From Oscillospiraceae bacterium (GTDB lineage: Bacteria; Bacillota; Clostridia; Oscillospirales; Acutalibacteraceae), in NCBI GenBank assembly GCA_031262125.1, contig JAISII010000133.1, positions 1 to 6,893 of the forward strand: a stretch of 6,893 nt of DNA. The letters are read 5' to 3'. The notes below the pieces were generated by a model. The model worked only from the letters and a program-made list of their open reading frames with translations. It was not told where the DNA came from and did no database searches. Both the position numbers and the translations under genes were made by a program. Shown here one piece after another: positions 1-4,853 of the stretch. Positions within the stretch are counted from its first letter, which is position 1, and each line of letters starts with the position of its first letter.

Positions 1-150
1 GGTGGGGCCAACAGGCAGCAGCTGCCAAACTTTTTGCCCGGCTGCATGTAAAAAATCTGCAAACAAACGTGCCTCTTTGCCCATTGTGCCAATGCCGTAG
101 GGGGAGGGAAGGGAGGTTAGCGACATTAAAATGCCGGCTGCTCTTTCCAT
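1..150 (-). CDS. malQ: 4-alpha-glucanotransferase (amylomaltase), 5' part only
   Basis: The 50 visible residues start MERAAGILMSLTSLPSPYGI and continue through GTMGKEARLFADFLHAAGQK to VWQLLPVGPT. This is the N-terminal signature of GH77 amylomaltases (xGILxxxTSLPSPYGIG, then AGQxxWQxLPxGPT). The family transfers alpha-1,4-glucan segments between maltodextrins in the cytoplasm, in glycogen or maltose use. The ATG at 148-150 is preceded on the minus strand by a GGAG with an 8-base gap, which supports this start. The gene runs off the left edge, so the catalytic Asp/Glu/Asp residues are not visible and intactness cannot be judged. A good promoter lies about 90 bases upstream. Assignment is by family motif; the substrate range is inferred. 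Confidence 0.93.
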   Translation of the reverse strand, partial: MERAAGILMSLTSLPSPYGIGTMGKEARLFADFLHAAGQKVWQLLPVGPT

Positions 151-245
151 AGGAACTACTCCGTTTCTCTTCTGGTTTATTATTTTTACTATGATTTTTC
201 TCGGTTTTTAAAGCGGGATTTTATATTAATAATCCAATCCCAGAT

Positions 246-274
246 ATTTTACCATATTTTTTTTTACTAATCAA
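246..274 (-). promoter_or_regulatory. Predicted sigma-A promoter of malQ
   Basis: Read on the minus strand, TTGATT (269-274) is separated by 17 bases from TAAAAT (246-251). A TGG directly before the -10 makes an extended -10. Transcription would start near 239, leaving a leader of about 89 bases before the malQ ATG. The spacer is rich in A. The match is by consensus and spacing only. Confidence 0.6.
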
Positions 275-346
275 CCATAATTTTATATTTTTAGCAAAAA
301 AGCAAAAATTTTGTTAAAATTTATTGGGTTTTGCTGTAAAATACGT

Positions 347-360
347 AAAACCACCCCGTC
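347..360 (+). repeat. Left-end fragment of the palindromic element (copy A0)
   Basis: The 13-base string AAACCACCCCGTC (348-360) is identical to the left box of the copies at 529-541 and 1995-2007. The rest of the element is not present beside it. Instead a purine-rich tract (about 366-400, with repeated CAAGA) and a small hairpin AGCGAC-TTGC-GTCGCT (397-412) lead into the next copy at 417. It looks like a decayed or broken copy. Confidence 0.5.
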
Positions 361-416
361 CTTATAGAGGCAAGAGGTCAGAGTCAAGAAGCAAGAAGCG
401 ACTTGCGTCGCTCGCT

Positions 417-468
417 TTCTCCCCCTATCGGCTTCGCCGATTTTCCCCCTCCCGGAGGGGGACTTTTT
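417..468 (+). repeat. Palindromic element, subtype 2 (copy A, forward)
   Basis: The left box CTCCCCCT is followed by a variable stem ATCGGC (427-432) / GCCGAT (436-441) with loop TTC. A second palindrome, CCCCCTCC (445-452) / GGAGGGGG (454-461), is followed by ACTTTTT. Compared with the copies at 4756-4805 and 6560-6613, a G:C pair in the first stem (GTCGGC/GCCGAC) has become A:T on both sides, a compensatory change. The trailing T run gives a terminator-like look on the plus strand. No plus-strand gene lies upstream, because both flanking genes are on the minus strand. Confidence 0.75.
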
Positions 469-487
469 CAGTGCTTTTTTATAATAT

Positions 488-517
488 TTCTGCATTCTGC
501 ATTTTTATTTCTTATTT
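488..517 (+). repeat. Pyrimidine-rich block shared with the metG leader
   Basis: TTCTGCATTCT (488-498) and ATTTCTTATTT (507-517) recur in the same order at 6615-6637, with 7 fewer bases between them. Both blocks lie just outside a palindromic element. The ATTTCTTATTT part also occurs at 2027-2037. AT-rich chance matches are possible for the second part, but the conserved order argues for common origin. Confidence 0.4.
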
Positions 518-524
518 GCAATTT

Positions 525-600
525 GCACAAACCACCCCGTCAGGGCATTCGCCCTGCCACCCCTCCCCGGAGGGGAATATTTCCGCATAGCCGAGACTTG
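525..600 (+). repeat. Palindromic element, subtype 1 (copy B, forward)
   Basis: The copy begins with the 17-mer GCACAAACCACCCCGTC (525-541), identical to 1991-2007. The variable stem is CAGGGC (541-546) / GCCCTG (551-556) with loop ATTC. The right palindrome is CCCCTCC (560-566) / GGAGGGG (569-575). After it comes a tail with CATAG at 586-590 and AGACT at 594-598, which lines up without gaps with copies C and C2. The tail ends about 5 bases before the pncC stop codon. On the minus strand, the direction of pncC transcription, the hairpins are not followed by a U run, so this is not an obvious intrinsic terminator. Confidence 0.8.
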
Positions 601-604
601 TGGT

Positions 605-1144
605 TCAAGAGAAGCCCACAATCTCTTTTAAAGCATAGCAAAAAGCCGCAGCAGTTGTTAATTCTCTTATTTCTTCACGGGTAAAGCTTTTGTCTTTACA
701 CCAAAGGCACTTTATGGCATAGGCTTTTTCTTCGGTGCAAACGCCGATATACACCAGCCCAATGGGTTTTTCGGCTGTGCCGCCGCCGGGACCTGCAATG
801 CCTGTGGTTGCAATGCCAATGTCGGCAAAGGCAAGCTTTTTTACGCCCCGTGCCATAGCAATTGCCGTTTGCGGGCTGACTGCACCAAAGGTTTGCAGCA
901 AATTTTCGCTAACGTTTAAAACATCACGCTTAATAAAATTTGCATAGGCACACACGCCGCAGTCAAAAACCTTTGATGCACTGCTGACATCGGTGATTTT
1001 TTGAGATAACATCCCGCCTGTGCAGCTTTCGGCAACCGCTATTTTTTGCCCTGTTTGCAAAAGTTTTTCTATCAGCAGGTGGGGCAGCGTATCCGGTGCA
1101 GCACTAATTTGTGCAAGCGTTTTTTCTAAAATTTGCCTGTTCAT
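605..1144 (-). CDS. pncC: Nicotinamide-nucleotide amidohydrolase (CinA C-terminal domain family)
   Basis: The 179-residue product is a stand-alone CinA C-terminal domain, the form known as PncC. It hydrolyses nicotinamide mononucleotide to nicotinate mononucleotide plus ammonia in cytoplasmic NAD recycling. Visible family signatures are AESCTGG (38-44), the YANFIK block (67-72), GAVSPQTA (87-94), the glycine-rich TTGIAGPGGGTAEKPIG (113-129) and a C-terminal REEIR (156-160). The conserved Ser of AESCTGG and the Tyr/Lys of the YANFIK block are the family's catalytic-type residues, and all are present. There is no N-terminal MoaB-like domain, so this is not full CinA. I chose the ATG at 1142-1144, with GGAGA 8 bases upstream. 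The frame stays open to 1225, but that extension is not family-like and overlaps the promoter. It is divergent from rsmE. Confidence 0.93.
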   Translation of the reverse strand: MNRQILEKTLAQISAAPDTLPHLLIEKLLQTGQKIAVAESCTGGMLSQKITDVSSASKVFDCGVCAYANFIKRDVLNVSENLLQTFGAVSPQTAIAMARGVKKLAFADIGIATTGIAGPGGGTAEKPIGLVYIGVCTEEKAYAIKCLWCKDKSFTREEIRELTTAAAFCYALKEIVGFS

Positions 1145-1196
1145 AGTAGGTTCTCCATAAAAAATTAAGGCTTTATTACTATTTGAATGTATACTT

Positions 1197-1225
1197 ATTT
1201 TAATACATTTAAAAAAAACTTGCAA
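1197..1225 (-). promoter_or_regulatory. Predicted promoter of pncC
   Basis: On the minus strand TTGCAA (1220-1225), a 17-base spacer and TAAAAT (1197-1202) form a good sigma-A match. Transcription would start near 1190, giving a leader of about 46 bases. The TTGCAA hexamer is its own reverse complement and may also serve the divergent rsmE promoter. Confidence 0.6.
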
Positions 1226-1248
1226 ATATTTTTTATAAATGGTAGGAT
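1220..1248 (+). promoter_or_regulatory. Possible promoter of rsmE, sharing the -35 with pncC
   Basis: On the plus strand the same TTGCAA (1220-1225) lies 17 bases before TAGGAT (1243-1248), which matches the -10 consensus at four of six positions. Transcription would start near 1255, a short leader before the ribosome site AGGTGA (1263-1268). The TATATA at 1250-1255 is an alternative -10 without a good -35. This is weaker than the pncC promoter. Confidence 0.4.
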
Positions 1249-1274
1249 TTATATATAAGGGTAGGTGAGCGAAC

Positions 1275-1991
1275 GTGTGGCTTTTGGTTGACGAGATTAT
1301 AAAAACGCAAAACTATGTTTTGGTGGGCGAGGATTTTGTGCATATTGTAAAATCGCTGCGGATGAAGCCGAGCGAAGCTTTGCAAATTTGCGACGGTGCC
1401 AAAACTGTGCATAATGCAGTAATTACGGGCGTTTTTAAAGATAATGCAGAAGTTAAAATCAGCTCAAGCACACCTGCAAACACCGAGCCGGCACGGCAAA
1501 TTACCCTGTTTTATTGCCTGCCAAAGGGCGATAAGTTAGAAACCGTAATTCAAAAAACGGTAGAGCTGGGCGTTAAAAAAATCGTGCCTGTTATTTCGTC
1601 CCGCTGCATAAGCCGACCAAAAGCAGCCGATTTTGAAAAAAAGCGACCTCGCCTGCAAAAAATTGCCAAAGCCGCCGCAATGCAATCACATCGGGCATTT
1701 GTGCCCGAGGTTGCACCGCTTGTAAAATTTGAACAAGCTGCCGAGCAACTGAGCGAGTTTGACAACAAAATTTTGTTTTATGAGGGCGGAGGACAGCCCG
1801 TAAGCGAGCTTTTGTCCCCGCCGCAGCAAACAACCTGCATAATAATAGGCAGCGAGGGCGGGTTTTCGGAAGATGAAGTGCAGCTGCTGCAAAGCAAAGG
1901 TGCGGTTTGTGCAAGTTTGGGCAAACGCATTTTGCGTACCGAAACAGCACCTGTTGCGGCTTTAAGTTTGTTGACTTGTTTTGAGGGGTAG
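1275..1991 (+). CDS. rsmE: 16S rRNA (uracil-1498-N3)-methyltransferase
   Basis: The 238-residue product has the normal RsmE length. The N-terminal PUA-like domain (about 1-70) has HIVKSLRM (23-30) and ICDG (38-41). The SPOUT methyltransferase domain follows, with LPKGDKLETVIQKTVELGV (82-100), the knot motif IGSEGGFSEDE (191-201) and LGKRILRTETAPVAAL (215-230). The last two bind SAM in the trefoil knot. The family uses SAM to methylate N3 of U1498 in 16S rRNA of the assembled small subunit. Most members read IGPEGGF, so the Ser at 193 is a mild deviation. The start is GTG (1275-1277) with AGGTGA 6 bases upstream; an in-frame MWLLVDE opening fits the family's short N-terminus. The stop codon touches repeat copy C, so the next gene is not obviously co-transcribed. 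Confidence 0.95.
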   Translation: MWLLVDEIIKTQNYVLVGEDFVHIVKSLRMKPSEALQICDGAKTVHNAVITGVFKDNAEVKISSSTPANTEPARQITLFYCLPKGDKLETVIQKTVELGVKKIVPVISSRCISRPKAADFEKKRPRLQKIAKAAAMQSHRAFVPEVAPLVKFEQAAEQLSEFDNKILFYEGGGQPVSELLSPPQQTTCIIIGSEGGFSEDEVQLLQSKGAVCASLGKRILRTETAPVAALSLLTCFEG

Positions 1992-2127
1992 CACAAACCA
2001 CCCCGTCTGCTCTGCACAATCTAAAAATTTCTTATTTTTTTTAGATTTTTAATAAAAATAATTATATTTTTTACTTAGGGAGCAGCCACCCCTCCACGGA
2101 GGGGAATATTAACACATAGAATAGACT
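1991..2127 (+). repeat. Palindromic element, subtype 1, with an enlarged hairpin tip (copy C, forward)
   Basis: The left part (1991-2007) is the same 17-mer as copy B, and its first base is the last base of the rsmE stop codon. The variable stem is CTGCTC (2007-2012) / GAGCAG (2080-2085), separated by 67 bases instead of the usual 2-4. The right palindrome CCCCTCC (2089-2095) / GGAGGGG (2098-2104) and the tail with CATAG (2115-2119) and AGACT (2123-2127) keep the exact spacing of copy B. The extra bases are AT-rich and contain a perfect 10-bp inverted repeat. Confidence 0.75.
2018..2047 (+). terminator. AT-rich 10-bp hairpin after rsmE, possible weak terminator
   Basis: AATCTAAAAA (2018-2027) and TTTTTAGATT (2038-2047) are exact reverse complements around a 10-base loop, followed by TTT and an AT-rich run. 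It lies 27 bases after the rsmE stop. Only one stem pair is G:C, so folding is weak and a terminator role is uncertain. It sits inside the enlarged loop of repeat copy C. Confidence 0.35.
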
Positions 2128-2169
2128 GAGTGCAAACCATAAAGACTAAATTTTCAAAACCAACCTAAT

Positions 2170-2251
2170 AGCCTAAAGCCTAGGCAATGCAGAAAAATTC
2201 CCCTCCGGGGAGGGGTGGATTCGCTTTAGCGAAGACAGGGTGGGTTGGGTA
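2170..2251 (-). repeat. Palindromic element, subtype 1 (copy C2, reverse)
   Basis: Read on the minus strand it gives left box ACCCACCCTGT, variable stem TTCGCT / AGCGAA (2228-2233 and 2220-2225), right palindrome CCCCTCC / GGAGGGG (2209-2215 and 2200-2206), and a tail through about 2170. The tail matches copy B at most of about 27 positions (GCAT-GCC-AG-CTT pattern). Its right end faces copy C. Bases 2197-2218 are complementary to 2086-2107 with one mismatch in 22. Confidence 0.75.
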
Positions 2252-2274
2252 GGAATTATATAATAAATTAAAAT
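2245..2274 (+). promoter_or_regulatory. Possible promoter region of mtnN
   Basis: An exact TATAAT lies at 2259-2264 but has no recognisable -35 at 16-19 bases. An alternative pairs TTGGGT (2245-2250, inside the edge of repeat copy C2) with TAAAAT (2269-2274) at 18 bases. Either would put transcription of mtnN between the repeat and the ribosome site AAGGAG (2310-2315). The AT-rich background makes chance matches likely. Confidence 0.35.
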
Positions 2275-2323
2275 TCAAATAGAGAATTAAATTAAAAAAA
2301 TTTATAAAAAAGGAGTTCTATTT

Positions 2324-3019
2324 ATGACCGGAATTATTTGTGCGTTAAACATTGAGGTGGACGGGCTTATTGCCAAAATGCAAAACCCGCAAACACAAAC
2401 ATTTGCAAAAATGAACTACACCAGCGGAACTATTGGCGATGCCGAAGTGGTGGCGGTTGAATGCGGCATTGGCAAGGTTAATGCGGCGATGTGTGCACAA
2501 ATTATGATTGACCGCTATAGCCCCGACGTTATTATTAACAGCGGCGTTGCAGGCGGCTTGAGCCAAAACGTGGATGTGTATGACATTGTGATAGCAAAAG
2601 ACGTTGTTCAGCACGATATGGATACAACTGCGATAGATGACCCTCGGGGTGCAATCTCGTTTAACGACGAAAAAAGAACCTTTATACCAACCGACGGCGG
2701 CGTGGCAAAAAAACTTACCGAGGTTTGCCGCCATATGGATGACACAAAGGTTTTTTACGGGCGAATTGCAACAGGTGATGTTTTTGTGCAGGAGAAAGCA
2801 CACCGCCGCAGCATAGGCGAAGAATTTTCCGCCGATGCATGCGAAATGGAGGGCGGTGCAATTGGGCAAGTTTGCTACCGTAACGGCGTGCCGTTTGGCA
2901 TTTTGCGTTGCATTTCGGACAGTATTAATAATAACGATGCCGAAGATTTTATTATTTTTAAAGACAAAGCCGCAGCTAAATCTATAAAAATAATTTTAGA
3001 TTTTTTGAAGAAAAACTAA
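2324..3019 (+). CDS. mtnN: 5'-methylthioadenosine / S-adenosylhomocysteine nucleosidase
   Basis: The 231-residue length is standard for the family. It cleaves the adenine from methylthioadenosine, S-adenosylhomocysteine and 5'-deoxyadenosine, clearing inhibitory SAM by-products. Signatures in order are GIICAL..E (3-11), ECGIGKVNAA (46-55), INSGVAGGL (71-79), VQHDMD (95-100), GRIATGDVFV (146-155), CEMEGGAIGQVC (173-184) and RCISDS (195-200). By alignment from memory to the E. coli enzyme, the catalytic Glu12, Glu174 and Asp197 correspond to Glu11, Glu176 and Asp199 here; all are present. AAGGAG with an 8-base gap fixes the ATG. There is no luxS neighbour, so the window says nothing about AI-2. 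Its TAA overlaps by 4 bases the stop of the convergent PH-domain gene. Confidence 0.96.
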   Translation: MTGIICALNIEVDGLIAKMQNPQTQTFAKMNYTSGTIGDAEVVAVECGIGKVNAAMCAQIMIDRYSPDVIINSGVAGGLSQNVDVYDIVIAKDVVQHDMDTTAIDDPRGAISFNDEKRTFIPTDGGVAKKLTEVCRHMDDTKVFYGRIATGDVFVQEKAHRRSIGEEFSADACEMEGGAIGQVCYRNGVPFGILRCISDSINNNDAEDFIIFKDKAAAKSIKIILDFLKKN

Positions 3020-4308
3020 TTTTTTCTAACATTCTCATACTCTCTTACAAACTCTTTTGCTAAAGCTATGGGAACACCGAAAACCCGCACACTTTTGCGG
3101 TTTGCGGCAAAAACATACGCTTTTATTGTGCAAGTTTTAAAAAACCGCTGAAACGGGTTTTGCAAAATTGCAACCGACTGAACTTTTTTAAAAGGCAGAA
3201 CAAATGTTGTGCGGTTAAGCCTATAAAACGAGTTAAAAATAACTGTGCTGTGAGTTAGTGCAAGCTTGGTTTTGTGCTTGGGCGTGACGGTGTATGTTGT
3301 GTTTGTGCAGTCAATAAGCTTGCACACGGCGGCACGTGCAATTGCCGGCGAGGTTGCCGGGATAACAAGGCTTTTGTCGCCCTTAACCGTACCCGAGCCT
3401 ATGGTGTGAATATAGACACTTTCTAAGCGTAACAGCATCATTAAAAGGCTTTGCTTTATGGTAACGCAGTTAATTTTGCAATATTCGGTTAAAAACATAC
3501 TTTTTTTAAACAGCCCTCGGGTAACTTGCAATTGCTCGCCTTGCAAAACGCTTTGCAAATTAAAATAGCGTAAAAATTGCATTATTAAAGCGGCACAAAA
3601 CCCAACCAAAATCAGCCCCGACAAATACGCCGCAAGCGGAGGTACGCCAAAGGTGGCTATATATTGGCTTAAATCCATTTGAGAAGTAAGCAGGGTTTCA
3701 TACTCTTTGCCAAAAACACGCCCGATGTTCTTAACAGCGGCGGATAAAAACAAAAGCCCGGCAGCAGCGTTGCTCCAAACAATTGCCATTAGCAGCACCC
3801 GAAAATTGCTTTTTTTAAACAGCTTTGTTTGCGGCAGGGTTTGCGGTTTTTCGGTTAATTTTTGCGTAACATTTTTAGTGCTGTACGGCTTAAAAAACAG
3901 AGGCAGCGAGCTTGCCCGGATTATAACCTTGCGGTTGTTGCGTGCAGAATGCCTATCGGCAGTTATTGTGTAGGCACTTGCAACCTTAAAAAAACGCTGC
4001 AACAGGCTTTGCTCAAAAAACCGTGAATGCACTGACTTGTTAGGCACAAATTGCTCACGCTTTATAAAAACGCCTTTAAAAAAGCTTAGGCTTTTTTGGC
4101 GGGCAAAATAACTTTTGTTCCTATAATCGGCAGACGCCCACCAAAGCAGCAGCCCTGCGGCAAGTACAAGGTTGATGTTGCCCGATATTACCGTTATCAG
4201 CGAGCCTTTTGCAAAAAAAACACTTTGCAGCAGCGGCAAAAAAACAATAAAAATCCCTCGGGAAATATTATCATAAATTGTGTATCGGCTTAAAGCTAAA
4301 CTACTCAA
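3016..4308 (-). CDS. YdbT-like membrane protein with three bacterial PH (bPH2/DUF304) domains
   Basis: The 430-residue product has four likely membrane segments (about 18-34, 44-60, 170-193 and 219-246). bPH2-like domains follow each membrane pair. The first (about 72-135) has FFKGVFIKREQFVPNKSVHS and SLLQRFFKVASAYTITA (101-117). The second spans about 257-332 (LQVTRGLFKKS), the third about 338-425 (LPFKKVQSVAILQNPFQRFF at 371-390). This matches the order in Bacillus YdbT, but it is shorter, from memory, than that protein (about 490). In B. subtilis, ydbST is a sigma-W operon giving intrinsic resistance to antimicrobials made by other bacilli; that role here is inference. The start is TTG (4306-4308), because GAGGTGA lies 6 bases upstream and no Met occurs in the first 170 residues. 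It overlaps the upstream gene by 8 bases. Confidence 0.82.
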   Translation of the reverse strand: MSSLALSRYTIYDNISRGIFIVFLPLLQSVFFAKGSLITVISGNINLVLAAGLLLWWASADYRNKSYFARQKSLSFFKGVFIKREQFVPNKSVHSRFFEQSLLQRFFKVASAYTITADRHSARNNRKVIIRASSLPLFFKPYSTKNVTQKLTEKPQTLPQTKLFKKSNFRVLLMAIVWSNAAAGLLFLSAAVKNIGRVFGKEYETLLTSQMDLSQYIATFGVPPLAAYLSGLILVGFCAALIMQFLRYFNLQSVLQGEQLQVTRGLFKKSMFLTEYCKINCVTIKQSLLMMLLRLESVYIHTIGSGTVKGDKSLVIPATSPAIARAAVCKLIDCTNTTYTVTPKHKTKLALTHSTVIFNSFYRLNRTTFVLPFKKVQSVAILQNPFQRFFKTCTIKAYVFAANRKSVRVFGVPIALAKEFVREYENVRKN

Positions 4309-4732
4309 ACTTCTTCACCTCTTCAAACAGGGCGGCTGCATTCTCGTGGCTTAGGCAGGGCAAAAAAACATTAAACCCCGCCATAGCAATTTTTATGTTA
4401 ACTACGTTAAAGCTGCGTTCAAAAGGGCCTGCAAAACGCTCGATATACTGAATATGTTCGGGGTGCAGCAATGCGGTTTTTTGGGTTATTACCCCGTTTT
4501 GGAGTATAATACCCTCATCGGCTATGCACAAATTAAAATGCGATTTAAAGCGTGGCAAAAACACAAGGCTTGCAACCAAAATTGCACCGCAAAGCGGCAA
4601 AAACAGCAGCAGCACCCAAAAATAAACCAAAGCAAACAGCCCGCCGCAAATAATGCTCAGGCAAAAAAACGCAACCCACAGGTAACGACGGCTAACGCTT
4701 ATAAAATTGTTGCTTAAATTTATTTTTTGCAT
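4301..4732 (-). CDS. YdbS-like PH-domain membrane protein
   Basis: The 143-residue product has two adjacent membrane helices (about 17-35 and 38-58) and then one bPH2/DUF304 domain (about 66-143). That domain contains the typical GIILQNGVITQKTALLHPEHIQYIE (74-98), the GxxxxxxxxIPxxxIQxV-type strand-turn of this family, and ends in an amphipathic helix (NAAALFEEVKKFE). Length and layout match Bacillus YdbS. It precedes the YdbT-like gene with an 8-base overlap, as in the ydbST operon, so the two probably form a membrane complex. That is inferred from conserved pairing. The ATG has AAGGA (4739-4743) 6 bases upstream. Palindromic element copy D lies directly upstream, within any 5' leader. I found no convincing promoter and no sigma-W-like AAC...CGTA signal. 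Confidence 0.8.
   Translation of the reverse strand: MQKINLSNNFISVSRRYLWVAFFCLSIICGGLFALVYFWVLLLFLPLCGAILVASLVFLPRFKSHFNLCIADEGIILQNGVITQKTALLHPEHIQYIERFAGPFERSFNVVNIKIAMAGFNVFLPCLSHENAAALFEEVKKFE
4315..4321 (-). promoter_or_regulatory. Ribosome binding site that fixes the TTG start of the ydbT-like gene
   Basis: GAGGTGA on the minus strand lies 6 bases before the TTG at 4306-4308, inside the last codons of the ydbS-like gene. Ribosomes finishing the upstream gene stop 8 bases past the new start, an arrangement typical of translational coupling. Confidence 0.65.
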
Positions 4733-4755
4733 TTTAAATCCTTTTTTTTCTCCTT

Positions 4756-4805
4756 AAAGTCTCCCTCTCAGAGGGGGATGTCGGCGAAGCCGACAGGGGG
4801 AGAAG
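4756..4805 (-). repeat. Palindromic element, subtype 2 (copy D, reverse)
   Basis: On the minus strand the order is left box CTCCCCCT, variable stem TGTCGGC / GCCGACA (4789-4795 and 4779-4785, loop TTC), then the right palindrome built from CCCTC / GAGGG (4771-4775 and 4763-4767), then ACTTT. It lies between the divergent ydbS-like and cimA genes, 24 bases from the first and about 50 from the second. It shares the stem sequence with copy F but not its loop (TTC against GTT). Confidence 0.75.
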
Positions 4806-4843
4806 AAAAACTGCATTCCAGTTAACCTTATTATTAGTACAAT

Positions 4844-4848
4844 GGTGG
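4844..4848 (+). promoter_or_regulatory. Weak ribosome site deciding the cimA start
   Basis: GGTGG lies 5 bases before the ATG at 4854-4856. The in-frame ATG at 4842-4844 has no purine-rich site before it. The shorter start therefore looks better, though the site is weak compared with the other genes here. Confidence 0.45.
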
Positions 4849-4853
4849 TAATT

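Noticed and set aside
417..468. Copy A as an intrinsic terminator (hairpin plus TTTTT)
   Set aside because: The T run is on the plus strand, but both neighbouring genes are on the minus strand, so no known transcript would use it.
283..495. Minus-strand open frame of 70 codons
   Set aside because: It covers repeat copy A and the AT-rich spacer, has Lys/Arg-rich composition from the repeats and no recognisable domain.
324..684. Two overlapping plus-strand open frames of 88 and 93 codons between malQ and pncC
   Set aside because: They run through repeat copies A0, A and B, are Pro/Ser/Phe-rich because of the C-rich boxes, lack ribosome sites, and one runs into the 3' end of pncC on the other strand.
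2236..2250. T-box-like string (CAGGGTGGGTT) upstream of mtnN
   Set aside because: It resembles the AGGGTGG part of a T-box, but no ACCGCG follows, and it is simply the reverse complement of the element's left box.
2345..2869. Minus-strand open frame of 174 codons opposite mtnN
   Set aside because: It lies entirely inside the mtnN coding region, with a Cys/His/Asn-rich sequence typical of an antisense shadow.
4838..4843. TACAAT as the -10 of a cimA promoter
   Set aside because: No -35 lies at the right distance, and transcription would begin about at the start codon, leaving no leader for the ribosome.
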